From assembly GCF_036241575.1 (NCBI RefSeq), contig NZ_CP108455.1, positions 2,556,501-2,620,500 of the forward strand: 64,000 nt of DNA. Reading direction: 5' to 3'. The notes beneath the pieces are model-generated. The model was not told the DNA's origin. It searched no databases and saw only the letters and a list, made by a program, of their open reading frames with translations. This stretch comes from Streptomyces sp. NBC_01267 (GTDB lineage: Bacteria; Actinomycetota; Actinomycetes; Streptomycetales; Streptomycetaceae). Below, piece after piece: positions 32,875 to 42,354 of the stretch (position 1 is the first letter of the stretch; every line of letters starts with the position of its first letter). A program made the translations under genes and the position numbers.

Positions 32875-35800
32875 TCAGCGGCAGGCGGGGCGGTACTGAA
32901 TTCCCAAGAAGTGCCGCTCCCATACTTCCGCGCTCAGGACATGGGAGGTGGCGGAGCAGATACGCGCTGCGGCGTGTTCCACATCCAGGTCCCAGACCTG
33001 CACCGTCCCGGAGACCCCACCGGTGGCCAAGGTCCGCCCGTCGGGGCTGAAGCCGAGCGGACCTGCCCCGGGCGCGCTGACCGCGCGTCCCTTCGCCTTG
33101 GGATGCCTGAGGTCGGAGAGGTCCCAGAGCCTGACGGTGTTGTCCCGGGCGGCGGTGGCCAGCAGCCGGGTGTGCGGCACGAAGCCAATGGCGGTGACGG
33201 TGTCGGTGTGCCCGGCCAGCGGACCGCCGACGGCGGCGGGATGCCGTGGATCGCTGACGTCCCAGAGACGCACCGTGCGGTCGCTCCCCGGCGTGGCGAG
33301 GATGCGCCCGTCCGCGGAGAACGCCGCGGGGTTGTCGTGGCTCGTGTCGGCCCCGACATGGCTCAGTTCCTTCGGCTCCGCCGGATCACTGATGTCCCAC
33401 AACCGCGCCGTGCTGGTGTCGCTGGTGTCACTGCTGACGAGAATGCGGCTGTCCGGGCTGAACGCGCGGACATTGGTCAGGCCCTCCGGGCCGGAGAAGT
33501 CGACGGCTCGGGGATGCGCCGGATCGGCGACATTCCACACATGGATCCTGCCGACCGGATCCACCCTCCACAGCGTGCGGCCGTCCGGTGCGAAGTCCAG
33601 GCTGTCCCCGCTGCCCGTACCGGCGAACGGGACACCGTAGGGCACCGGGTGAGCCGGGTCCGCGATGTTCCACAGACGGATCGCGGAGTCCTTGTCGAGC
33701 GTGCCCAGGGTCCTGCCGTCCGGGCTGACCGCCGCCGGCACGGTGAATTTCCCGATGTTCCCGACCAGGGATCCGCCGAGCGGCTTCGGCCCGCGGGGAG
33801 CCGTGAGATCCCACAGCCTCACCAGCCGTGGGTGCACACCGGTGCTGTCCTCGGTGCCGGTGACGAGGGTCTTCCCCTTCTGCGTGATCGCCAGCCGGTC
33901 CGCTGTTCCGCCGGGGGTGGAGGCCGCGCGCGGGAGGGACCACAGCCGGACCGTACTGCCGTCGCTGCTGGCCAGGGCCGAGCCGTCGGGACTGAACACC
34001 AGATCGGCGAGGGCATCGGTGTGTCCGCCGAGCGGTGCGTTCATCTCCACGAGTGCGCCGGCCCGCTCCGGGTCCGAGGAGGACGGAGGCGCCGGTTCAC
34101 CGCCCTCGGTGTCGTCGGTTCTCCAGAGCTGAATCGTGCGGTCCTGGCCCGCGGTGGCAACCACCTGGCCGTCGGGCCGCAACGCCAGGGCAAGCGCCGA
34201 ACCACGGGCAACCACCCCTTCGTTGCGCAGGCGCGGGTGGCGCGGTTCCGTCACGTCCCACACCCGGATCGTGTCCTGACCGTCCGCACTGACCACACCG
34301 TTGCCGCCCGGATCGCCGGTCGTGACCAACCGGTGGCCGTCCCCGCTGAACACGGCCCCCGGCCGCAGCGTGCTCACCACGTCCAAACCGTTCGGCAGCA
34401 GCGGCACCGGGGCCGCGGCGCGGGAGATGTCGAAGAACTGGAGGGCGTTTTCCACGTCCTGCCAGACGGCGAGGGTCCTGCCGTCCGGGCTCAGGGCAAC
34501 GGCTGTGCCGGGCAGCGTCGTGAGGACGGTCGGGTTCGTGGGGTCGGTGACGTCCCGGAGCGTCGTGGTCATCTTGTCCTGGTCTCTGGTCACCACCGTG
34601 CGGCCGTTCGGCGAGAGGCCGATGATCCAGTCGTCGGCGCTGCCGATGGGCGGACCGGACCGCCGTGGCCGAGCCGGATCGGAGAGATCCCAGAGGGCCG
34701 GCCCGCCGTCGTGCCCCGGTGCCGTGCCCTGTCCGGCGACATGAGCCACGAGGGTGCGCCCGTCCGCGCTCAGCGCGATACCGCCCGTCCCCTTCAGGGC
34801 ATGGATCGGCGGGCTGAGCGGCCTCGGACGGGCCGGATCACGGCTGTCCCAGAGACGGAGCGAGCCGTCGCCCTGCCGCGTCACCAGCCGGTGCCCGTCC
34901 CTGTCGAACACCGGTGTGCCGACCGCGCCCGGCAGCACGGTGGACAGCGGGCTGTTCTCCCACGCCAGCAGATTCGTGTACGTGCTGTCGTTGGGGCGCA
35001 TGCGGTACGAGGCGAGGTCGAGCTGGGCCGCGAGTGAGGGGTCGGTGGAGCGGATCCGGTCGGCCTCGATGGCGATCTGGCCCGCCACCGCGGTGTCCCG
35101 CTGTTCCCGGGCGGAGTCACGCTGGCTCTGCGCCGTCGCGCGCTGCTGGAAGGCGAAGATCGCCGTTCCGGAGACGGCGAGTACCAGCGCTGTCAGCACG
35201 GCGATGACGCTTCGGCGGACCCGGGCCGCCCTCGCCGCCTGCTGCCTGGACAGGGCGAGGAAGTCGAGAGCGGTCCGGCTCAGGTGCCCCGGCGCGGCTG
35301 CGGCAGCCCTGGCCGCGCTCTCCAGTCGGCTGCCCCGGTACAGCAGGGAGCCGTCCGAGCGCTGGGTGTCCCACCCCCGGGCGGCCTCTTCGAGTTCCTG
35401 GCGGACCAGGACGTCGGACCGGCCGTGTTCGATCCACCGGCGCAGCCGCGGCCACGCCTTGATCAGGGCCTCATGGGTGATCTGGACCGTCATGTCGGCC
35501 ACCGCCGCGAGATCCCCGTCCACGGTGAGCAACCGCTCCCGGGTGAACGCGGTCAGCGCGGCGGCGGTTGCCGAGGCCTCCGTATCGCTTGCCTCCAACA
35601 TGCCGAGCGATACCCGCTTGCGGGTGTCCTCCGCCCCGTCACCGATTCTGACCAGGCGCAGGAACAGCGCTTCCGCTCCCCGCCGGGCCGACGCGTCCAG
35701 GCTTTCGAAACGCCGCTCGGCAGTCCTGGAGATCGCCCGGTGGATCCCCCCGGTGGCCTGGTAGTCGGCGACGGTGAGGACCCGGTCCCTGCGCTGGACC

Positions 35801-36810
35801 CATGTCATCTGCAGTGCGTGCGCGAGCAGCGGCAGCCTGCCCGCGGAGAACCACGTGCCGGTATCGGGGCGGTCCCTGCTCAGGTCCGAGGGGAAGACGC
35901 CCAGATCCCGGAGCAGCAGCTCTTCGAGGCCCGGCTCCATCGTCAGCCCGGTGGCCGCCGCGGGTGCGGTGATCGCGTCCCGCAGCTCGCTCTCCGCCAT
36001 CGGTCCCACCAGCACCTGACGGTCCTGCAGCATCGCGCGCAGGAGCGGCTCGGCGATGCAGTAACCGTAGAAGTCCGCCCGGAGGCCGAGCACCAGCAGG
36101 ACGTCGGGGCGTGTGCATCCGTCCCCGGGCGTCGCGAGCCGGCTGATCACGTCGATGAAGCGCGCGCGTTCGGCCTTGTCCGCGCAGAGGGTGAAGAGCT
36201 CTTCCAACTGATCGACGATCAGCACGAGTCGCCGGCTCGCCGGGGACCCCGCTCCGGCGCCGAGTGTCCTGCGCAGCTCCGCGACGTACGCCCCGGGGTC
36301 GGCGTCCAGAGCCTGCCGAACGGCTTCCACGCTGCCTCCGGCAGCGAGGGCGAGCTGTTCGGCCAGCACCGTCATGGGGCGCGAGGTGGGTGTGAGAACC
36401 GCGTGCGGCCACTCACGGGATCCGTCGACCGGAAGCCTGCCGCTGGTCAGTGCCGGTCGCAGACCCGCCATCAGCAGGGAGGACTTGCCCGCTCCGGACG
36501 GGCCGACCACGGCCAGTGGGCTGCCCTCGACGAGCTGTCCGAGCAGTTCCCCGATCAGCGCCTCACGGCCGAAGAACCATCTGGCCTGTTCCACTCCGAA
36601 GGACGCCAGGCCGGGGTACGGGCACAACTCGCCTTCCGCGGGCACGGCTTGGCGGGCTTCCTGCCCCGGCAGCTCCCCGGACGCGACAAACCCGCTGGTG
36701 AAGACGACGTACGCGTCGCGACCCGCCTGAACGATCTGGCTGTCACCGGAGGCCGTCGCGTGCTGCTGAACAGAATCCGCCGGTGCGGGTAACTCAGGGG
36801 GCTGACTCAT
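32875..36810 (-). CDS. nSTAND ATPase with 14 WD40 repeats and N-terminal amyloid-type motif (NLR-like sensor)
   Basis: A 1311-residue NLR-like protein. Residues 13-37 carry SVQQHATASGDSQIVQAGRD, a short motif of the type found in bacterial amyloid signalling. The nSTAND1 module follows: CPYPGLASFGVEQARWFFGR (63-82), Walker A GPSGAGKS (103-110), Walker B LVLIVDQLEEL near 195 and a helical ARC region to about 500. One membrane helix, SVIAVLTALVLAVSGTAIFA, lies near 535-555 with a short coiled coil after it. From about 590 to the end I count 14 WD repeats (units ending LRLWDSRD, IRVWDVTE, VRLWDLSD, VQVWDLD), enough for two seven-bladed propellers. The gene overlaps the 3' end of the upstream small gene by 17 bases. 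Inference: ligand sensing by the propellers drives oligomerisation and templates the partner's motif. Confidence 0.9.
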   Translation of the reverse strand: MSQPPELPAPADSVQQHATASGDSQIVQAGRDAYVVFTSGFVASGELPGQEARQAVPAEGELCPYPGLASFGVEQARWFFGREALIGELLGQLVEGSPLAVVGPSGAGKSSLLMAGLRPALTSGRLPVDGSREWPHAVLTPTSRPMTVLAEQLALAAGGSVEAVRQALDADPGAYVAELRRTLGAGAGSPASRRLVLIVDQLEELFTLCADKAERARFIDVISRLATPGDGCTRPDVLLVLGLRADFYGYCIAEPLLRAMLQDRQVLVGPMAESELRDAITAPAAATGLTMEPGLEELLLRDLGVFPSDLSRDRPDTGTWFSAGRLPLLAHALQMTWVQRRDRVLTVADYQATGGIHRAISRTAERRFESLDASARRGAEALFLRLVRIGDGAEDTRKRVSLGMLEASDTEASATAAALTAFTRERLLTVDGDLAAVADMTVQITHEALIKAWPRLRRWIEHGRSDVLVRQELEEAARGWDTQRSDGSLLYRGSRLESAARAAAAAPGHLSRTALDFLALSRQQAARAARVRRSVIAVLTALVLAVSGTAIFAFQQRATAQSQRDSAREQRDTAVAGQIAIEADRIRSTDPSLAAQLDLASYRMRPNDSTYTNLLAWENSPLSTVLPGAVGTPVFDRDGHRLVTRQGDGSLRLWDSRDPARPRPLSPPIHALKGTGGIALSADGRTLVAHVAGQGTAPGHDGGPALWDLSDPARPRRSGPPIGSADDWIIGLSPNGRTVVTRDQDKMTTTLRDVTDPTNPTVLTTLPGTAVALSPDGRTLAVWQDVENALQFFDISRAAAPVPLLPNGLDVVSTLRPGAVFSGDGHRLVTTGDPGGNGVVSADGQDTIRVWDVTEPRHPRLRNEGVVARGSALALALRPDGQVVATAGQDRTIQLWRTDDTEGGEPAPPSSSDPERAGALVEMNAPLGGHTDALADLVFSPDGSALASSDGSTVRLWSLPRAASTPGGTADRLAITQKGKTLVTGTEDSTGVHPRLVRLWDLTAPRGPKPLGGSLVGNIGKFTVPAAVSPDGRTLGTLDKDSAIRLWNIADPAHPVPYGVPFAGTGSGDSLDFAPDGRTLWRVDPVGRIHVWNVADPAHPRAVDFSGPEGLTNVRAFSPDSRILVSSDTSDTSTARLWDISDPAEPKELSHVGADTSHDNPAAFSADGRILATPGSDRTVRLWDVSDPRHPAAVGGPLAGHTDTVTAIGFVPHTRLLATAARDNTVRLWDLSDLRHPKAKGRAVSAPGAGPLGFSPDGRTLATGGVSGTVQVWDLDVEHAAARICSATSHVLSAEVWERHFLGIQYRPACR

Positions 36811-37210
36811 GGTGGGTGATGCTGCCTCCTGCCTGGAAGGTTCTGTTGCCGCGCCCGGAGACCGTGGCCCGCTGCGTCACCGAGTGCGGGCCCGGCGGCG
36901 GAACCAGCGGACCCAGCTCCTCGTCCAGAACGCGACGGAGCTCGCCCCCGAGGCTCGGGTCGCGCTCCAGCAGCCGGCGCAGCCGACGCTGCCAGTCGGC
37001 CGCCAGTTCCGCTTCCGTCTGCTCGTCTCCGGCCCGGCGGGCTGCCAGCAACTCGGCACGGACCTCGGCGAGTTCCGCCCCGACGGCGTCCACCCGCTCG
37101 GGGTGCACCCGGCGCCACAGCCCCAGGACCGACTCACGGGCCTGCTGCCACCCGTCCGTGGCCATCGCACTGACCAAGGTTGTCCCGGCGGCCAAAACCA
37201 GTGGATCCAT
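36794..37210 (-). CDS. Small helical (HeLo/Bell-like) effector with C-terminal amyloid-type motif
   Basis: A 138-residue protein directly before the nSTAND gene. Residues 1-100 are predicted helical: an N-terminal amphipathic/hydrophobic helix (MDPLVLAAGTTLVSAMATDG), a basic helix with GLWRRVHPERV, then long charged helices with AELAEVRAELLAARRAGDEQ. A Pro-rich linker LVPPPGP leads to SVTQRATVSGRGNRTFQAGG (110-129), which aligns with the ATPase N-terminal motif (shared S-V, Q, A-T, S-G and Q-A-G, one-residue gap). The architecture, helical membrane-active domain plus C-terminal motif next to an NLR with the same motif, is that described for bacterial amyloid-signalling effectors (HeLo-like 'Bell' domains). 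Pore formation is inferred, not seen. A G-rich ribosome site precedes the ATG. Confidence 0.75.
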   Translation of the reverse strand: MDPLVLAAGTTLVSAMATDGWQQARESVLGLWRRVHPERVDAVGAELAEVRAELLAARRAGDEQTEAELAADWQRRLRRLLERDPSLGGELRRVLDEELGPLVPPPGPHSVTQRATVSGRGNRTFQAGGSITHHESAP

Positions 37211-37369
37211 CCCGCCCCCCCTACCTGACAGATCGTCATGGTAACGCCGTCCACGGCTCCGGTCCCGGGAACAACCGAACTCCCGGAGCAGCCGGACTCC
37301 CGGCAGCTGCCGCGCTCCTGGAACAGCCGGATCCCCGGGGCCCGCCGACCCCCCGGAGGACCGGACTCC

Positions 37370-40300
37370 CTACGCCACCACCTCGGCGGGCTCCCCCACG
37401 AACGTCCGCCACAGCCGCGCGTAGCTGCCGTCCAGCGCCAGCAGTTCCTCGTGCGTGCCGTCCTCGACGACCCGTCCGTGGTCCATCACCACCACCCGGT
37501 CCGCCCGCGCCGCCGTCGTCAGGCGGTGGGCCACCACCAGCGTCGTACGACGGCCCGCGATCCGGTCCGTGGCCTGGTTGACCTGGGCCTCCGACGCCAG
37601 GTCGAGTGCGGCCGTCGCCTCGTCGAGCAGCAGGATGTCCGGGTCCACCAGCTCCGCGCGGGCCAGCGCGATCAGCTGCCGCTGCCCTGCGGAGAGATTG
37701 CGTCCCCGCTCGGCCACGGTGTGCAGATAGCCGCCGTCCAGCGTGGCGATCATGTCGTGCGCGCCGACCGCCCGCGCCGCCGCCTCGACCTCGGCGTCCG
37801 TCGCGTCCGCGCGGCCGTAGGCGATGGCGTCCCGGACCGTACCCGCGAAGAGGTACGCCTCCTGCGGGACGACGCCGAGCCGGTGGCGGTACGCCGTCAT
37901 GTCCATGTCCCGCAGATCCGTACCGTCCGCGGTGACCCGGCCCGACGTCGGGTCGTAGAACCGGGCGACCAGCTTGACCAGCGTGGACTTGCCCGCGCCC
38001 GTCTCCCCCACGAAGGCGACCGTCTGCCCGGCCGGGATCCGCAGGTCGATGCCGCTGAGCGCCGCTTCGGGCTGGTCGGCCGGACCGTCCGCGCCGCCGT
38101 CGGCGGGACCGTAGGCGAACGAGACGCCCTCGAAGGCGATCTCCCCGCGCAGCGAGGTCACGTCCAGTGGCGCGGCGGCGCCCTTCGTCGACGTGGGCTC
38201 CTGGAGCAGTTCCTGGATGCGCTTGAGCGAGACCGTGGCCTGCTGGTACCCGTCGAAGACCTGCGAGAGCTGCTGCACGGGGGCGAAGAACAGGTCGATG
38301 TAGAGCAGGTACGCGACCAGCGCGCCCGTGGTGAGCGTGCCCCCTTCGATGCGGCCCGAGCCCACGATCAGTACGGCCGCCGCGGCCACCGACGACAGCA
38401 GCTGCACGAAGGGGAAGTAGACCGAGATCAGCCACTGCCCGCGCACCCGCGCCTGCCGGTAGTGGTCGCTGCGGCCCGCGAAGCGCGCCGAGCCGGTGCC
38501 CTCGCCCTGGAAGGCCTGCACGATCCGCAGCCCGGACACCGTCTCCTGGAGGTCGGCGTTGACGGCGGAGACCCGCTCGCGCGCCAGCTCGTACGCCTTG
38601 ACGCTCTTCTTCCGGAAGAAGTACGTGGCGACGATCAGGAACGGCAGCGTGGCGAAGACCACCAGAGCCAGCTGCACATCGATCACGACGAGCACGACGA
38701 GGATGCCGAAGAACGTGACGACCGAGACGAACGCGGTGACCAGACCGGTCTGCAGGAAGGTGGACAGCGCGTCCACGTCGGTGGTCATCCGGGTCATGAT
38801 CCGGCCCGTCAACTCGCGCTCGTAGTAGTCGAGTCCGAGCCGCTGGAGCTGGGCGAAGATCTTCAGACGGAGGGTGTAGAGAACGCGCTCGCCGGTCCGT
38901 CCGGTCATCCGGGTCTCGCCGGTCTGCGCCAGCCACTGGACGGCCACGGTCACCAGCGCGAGCCCGGCCGCGGTCCACACCGCGCCGGTGGCGAGCCGGG
39001 TGACGCCCTGGTCGATGCCGTGCCGGATCAGTGCCGGCAGGAGCAGCCCCATGCCCGCGTCGACCGCCACCAGCAGCAGGCTGATCAGCAGGACGGGTCC
39101 GAAGCCGCGCAGCAGTCTGCGCAGTCCGTAGGACGTCTCGGCCGTGACGGCGTGCGCCTCGTCGACGTCCGGGGTGTCCGTGGCGGGCGGCAGCGCCTCG
39201 ACCTGGGCGAGGAGTTCGGGGGTGGCGGGCATCCCGCCGGGTGCGGCGGGCGCGCCTTCAGCGCTCCCGGCGGGCGCCTCGGTGCGTACCCACAGGGGCG
39301 GGGTGATGCCGCGCTCGACGTCGAACTCGGCGTCCAGCTCGTCCCGTACGGAGGTGTCCTCCAGCGCGTCGGCGTCGGCCGGGAGGGCGTGGCCGGGTGA
39401 GACCCCGCCCAGTTCCTCGGGGTCGGTGAGCAACCGCCGGTAGAGCGCGCAGCGCTCCTCCAGCTCCTCGTGCGTACCGATGTCGGCGAGGCGGCCCCCG
39501 TCGAGCACCGCGATGCGGTCGGCGAGGTTGAGGGTGGAGCGGCGGTGGGCGATGAGCAGCGTCGTACGGCCGGCCATCACGCCGCGCAGTGCCTCGTGGA
39601 TCTCGTGCTCGACGCGGGCGTCCACCGCGGAGGTGGCGTCGTCGAGGAGGAGCAGCCGGGGGTCGGTGAGGATGGCGCGGGCCAGGGCGATGCGCTGGCG
39701 CTGGCCGCCGGAGAGGGTGAGGCCGTGTTCGCCGACGGTGGTGTCGTACCCGGCGGGCAGTTCGTCGATGAAGCGGTCGGCCTGGGCGGCGCGGACCGCG
39801 GTGCGGATCTGCTCGTCGGTGGCGTCGGGGTGGCCGTACGCGATGTTGGCGCGGACGGTGTCGGAGAACAGGAAGCTGTCCTCGGGCACGAGGCCGATGG
39901 CGGCCCGCAGCGATTCCAGGGTCAGTTCGCGTACGTCGTGGCCGCCGATGAGTACGGCGCCGTGCGAGACGTCGTAGAAACGCGGGAGCAGCAGCGAGAC
40001 GGTCGACTTCCCGCTGCCGGACGAGCCGACGACGGCGACGGTCTCGCCGGGCGCGATGGACAGCGAGAAGCCGTCGAGCACGGGCCGCTCCTGCGCGTAG
40101 CCGAACGACACGTCGTCGAACTCGACGCTCGCCCCGGCGTCCGCGGGGAGTTCCTTCGTCCCGTCGGGGATGGACGGTTCGGTGTCGATCAGCTCCAGTA
40201 CGCGCTCGACGCCCGCCCGTGCCTGCTGGCCGACGGTGAGCACCATCGCCAGCATCCGGACCGGGCCGACGAGCTGGGCGAGGTAGGAGGAGAACGCGAC

Positions 40301-41146
40301 GAACGTGCCGAGGGTGATCTCGCCGCGGGTGGCCAGCCAGCCGCCGAGCGCCAGCATCGCGACCTGCCCGAGGGCGGGGACGGCCTGGAGCGCCGGGGTG
40401 TAGCGGGAGTTCAGCTTGATGGTGCGCAGCCGGCCCGCGAAGAGCCTGCGGCTGACCTCGCGGAGCTTGCCCGTCTCCTGGTCCTCCTGGCCGAAGCCCT
40501 TCACCACGCGGACGCCGGTGACGGCCCCGTCCACGACGCCCGCGACGGCCGCCGCCTGCCCCTGGGCGTACCAGGTGGCGGGGAAGAGCCGGGTCCTGCT
40601 GCGCTTGGCGATGATCCACAGCGCGGGGGCGACGGCGACGGCGATCAGGGTCAGCAGCGGGGAGAGCCAGGCCATGATCCCCAGGGAGATCACGAAGAGC
40701 AGGACGTTGCCGAGGGTCATCGGCAGCATGAAGAGCAGGCCCTGGATCAGCTGGAGGTCGCTGGTGGCACGGCCGATGACCTGGCCGGTGGAGAGTTCGT
40801 CCTGCCGCCGCCCGTCCAGCTTCAGGATCGTGCCGTACATCTCGGTCCGGAGGTCGTGCTGGACGTCGAGGGCGAGACGGCCGCCGTAGTACCGCCGGAT
40901 GTAGGTGAGTACGTAGACGACGACGGCCGCGCCGATCAGCAGCCCCGTCCACACCCCGAGGGACCGCGTGTGGTTCCCGATGACGTCATCGATGATCACC
41001 TTGGTGACCAGCGGGACGAGGGCCATGACGGCCATCCCGGCGAGTGAGGAGCCGAGGGCCAGCAGCACATTGCGCCGGTAGCGCCAGGCGTACCCGGTGA
41101 GCCGTCTCCCCCAGCCCTGTTCCCGTGTTGTCGCGGCGTCCGCCAC
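37370..41146 (-). CDS. Fused two-half ABC exporter (MsbA/BmrCD-like)
   Basis: A 1258-residue polypeptide joining two complete half-exporters (TMD-NBD-TMD-NBD), each with six membrane helices. NBD1 has Walker A GSSGSGKST, signature LSGGQ and Walker B LLLLDDATSAVD, in which the catalytic Glu is Asp. NBD2 has GETGAGKST, signature LSAGQ and ILLLDEATAALD with the normal Glu. This is the asymmetric pattern of heterodimeric exporters: one degenerate and one consensus ATP site. A 130-residue acidic, Pro/Ala-rich linker joins the halves. The GTG at 41146 has GGGAGG five bases upstream. Such pumps export drugs, lipids or peptides; no dedicated partner lies beside it. It is a single-gene unit starting 73 bases before the beta-lactamase-like gene's end. 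Confidence 0.92.
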   Translation of the reverse strand: MADAATTREQGWGRRLTGYAWRYRRNVLLALGSSLAGMAVMALVPLVTKVIIDDVIGNHTRSLGVWTGLLIGAAVVVYVLTYIRRYYGGRLALDVQHDLRTEMYGTILKLDGRRQDELSTGQVIGRATSDLQLIQGLLFMLPMTLGNVLLFVISLGIMAWLSPLLTLIAVAVAPALWIIAKRSRTRLFPATWYAQGQAAAVAGVVDGAVTGVRVVKGFGQEDQETGKLREVSRRLFAGRLRTIKLNSRYTPALQAVPALGQVAMLALGGWLATRGEITLGTFVAFSSYLAQLVGPVRMLAMVLTVGQQARAGVERVLELIDTEPSIPDGTKELPADAGASVEFDDVSFGYAQERPVLDGFSLSIAPGETVAVVGSSGSGKSTVSLLLPRFYDVSHGAVLIGGHDVRELTLESLRAAIGLVPEDSFLFSDTVRANIAYGHPDATDEQIRTAVRAAQADRFIDELPAGYDTTVGEHGLTLSGGQRQRIALARAILTDPRLLLLDDATSAVDARVEHEIHEALRGVMAGRTTLLIAHRRSTLNLADRIAVLDGGRLADIGTHEELEERCALYRRLLTDPEELGGVSPGHALPADADALEDTSVRDELDAEFDVERGITPPLWVRTEAPAGSAEGAPAAPGGMPATPELLAQVEALPPATDTPDVDEAHAVTAETSYGLRRLLRGFGPVLLISLLLVAVDAGMGLLLPALIRHGIDQGVTRLATGAVWTAAGLALVTVAVQWLAQTGETRMTGRTGERVLYTLRLKIFAQLQRLGLDYYERELTGRIMTRMTTDVDALSTFLQTGLVTAFVSVVTFFGILVVLVVIDVQLALVVFATLPFLIVATYFFRKKSVKAYELARERVSAVNADLQETVSGLRIVQAFQGEGTGSARFAGRSDHYRQARVRGQWLISVYFPFVQLLSSVAAAAVLIVGSGRIEGGTLTTGALVAYLLYIDLFFAPVQQLSQVFDGYQQATVSLKRIQELLQEPTSTKGAAAPLDVTSLRGEIAFEGVSFAYGPADGGADGPADQPEAALSGIDLRIPAGQTVAFVGETGAGKSTLVKLVARFYDPTSGRVTADGTDLRDMDMTAYRHRLGVVPQEAYLFAGTVRDAIAYGRADATDAEVEAAARAVGAHDMIATLDGGYLHTVAERGRNLSAGQRQLIALARAELVDPDILLLDEATAALDLASEAQVNQATDRIAGRRTTLVVAHRLTTAARADRVVVMDHGRVVEDGTHEELLALDGSYARLWRTFVGEPAEVVA

Positions 41147-41258
41147 TGGTGCCTCCCGTTGTCCGATACCACCGGAAGGAACCAACGCGGCGACCAGGGG
41201 ATTTCATCCCGCCGCAACAATCACGGGCCGGAAGGCCGGGGGGGACCGGTCGCCGGAC

Positions 41259-42185
41259 CTACGCGTTCGGGACCGCGGGGGCCACCTCGTGGGGCGTGGC
41301 CGGCGGCTCGACGGTCGCGCGCAGAGCGGCCTTGGCGTTGAGGTCCTTGTGGATCGCGCGGGCGACGGCCTGGATGGTGTTCACGCCGTCGGTCATCGTC
41401 CTGTTGTCCTGGGTGAGCACGGTGATCGTGTAGTCGTGGCCCTTGCCGGTGAAGGCCCCGATCGAGTGCACCCGCCACCCGTGCGTGGACCGCTGCAGCC
41501 AGCCGTTCTTGACCTGTACGGTCGCTCCCGCCGGGGCCCCGGCGGGGGTGCCCCAGCGCTGGGACGAGATGACCTTGTGCATCAGCCCGAGCTCGTACGC
41601 CCGTGAGCTGTCGCTCAGTACGGAGTTCTTGGCGGTGAGCAGGGCCAGCAGCTTCTGCTCGTCCCGGACGGTGATCTGCGTGAGCCCCCAGTACGTGCCG
41701 GAACCGGGAACCGTCCGGGTCATGCCCGCCGCCTTGAGGAAGCCCTTGACCTTCGTCGCGCCGAGCTGCTTCCACAGGGTGGAGGTGGCGTTGTTGTCCG
41801 ACTTGGTGATCATGGCGGTGGCGAGGCTGGTCTCGCGGGCCGTCAGATAGCGGTTGTGCTTCTTGTTGTCCCAGAGCAGCGTCGCGAGCACGGTGGCCTT
41901 CACGACGCTCGCGGAGTCGTACGTCGTGTCCCCGCGCAGGGTGCAGGTGGTCTTCGTCGACCGGTCGTAGAGACCGACCGCGACGGTCGACTTCCGCCCC
42001 TTGAGCGCGGCGGTGATGTCCGTCTTCAGCTTCGCGGCCAGCCCGGCCCTGGCGGAGGTGCACGCCACGGCGGGCGTCGCGGCCTCCGCCGGAGCCGCCG
42101 TGAAGGCGAGCGGCGCGAGGACTCCGGCGGCCAGCGCCGCGGCGGTCGCGGCAGCTGTCCGGCGGGGTATTCGGTGGTGTGTCAT
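41259..42185 (-). CDS. Exported class A beta-lactamase-like serine hydrolase
   Basis: A 308-residue protein with an Ala-rich export signal (RIPRRTAAATAAALAAGVLA, residues 5-24, possible Tat twin Arg). The penicillin-recognising fold is indicated by SASVVKATVL near residue 90 (SxxK nucleophile), KSDNNATS near 130 (SDN loop) and VKNGWLQR near 225 in the place of KTG. The Asn replacing Thr/Ser in KTG, and the lack of a clear Glu166 ExxLN motif, suggest it is not an efficient beta-lactamase; it could be a peptidase or cell-wall hydrolase. The start is the ATG at 42185; a longer frame to 42290 lacks export character at its N-terminus. Confidence 0.83.
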   Translation of the reverse strand: MTHHRIPRRTAAATAAALAAGVLAPLAFTAAPAEAATPAVACTSARAGLAAKLKTDITAALKGRKSTVAVGLYDRSTKTTCTLRGDTTYDSASVVKATVLATLLWDNKKHNRYLTARETSLATAMITKSDNNATSTLWKQLGATKVKGFLKAAGMTRTVPGSGTYWGLTQITVRDEQKLLALLTAKNSVLSDSSRAYELGLMHKVISSQRWGTPAGAPAGATVQVKNGWLQRSTHGWRVHSIGAFTGKGHDYTITVLTQDNRTMTDGVNTIQAVARAIHKDLNAKAALRATVEPPATPHEVAPAVPNA

Positions 42186-42315
42186 GGAGGTTTCCCGTCC
42201 CCTGAGGTCATTCGGGAGCGCCCTGGCGCCCCGCCTCAGATGACTCGCGGGCGGCCGGAAAGTTGCACGGCAGGACCCTGCGTCTTTCACTCCTGAGGCT
42301 GATTCCGCAGATGAA

Positions 42316-42354
42316 CGTGCCGATATACACTGGAGTAGCTATACGTTCGGCTAT
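42316..42354 (+). promoter_or_regulatory. TATA-rich promoter of the toxin-antitoxin pair, probable leaderless start
   Basis: An AT-rich island in GC-rich DNA with TATACA (42324-42329), TATACG (42340-42345) and CTATAT directly at the toxin start codon. If TATACG is the -10, transcription would begin at about 42352-42355, at the ATG itself, and no ribosome site is present. The repeated TATA words are also a plausible operator for the XRE antitoxin. Confidence 0.5.
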
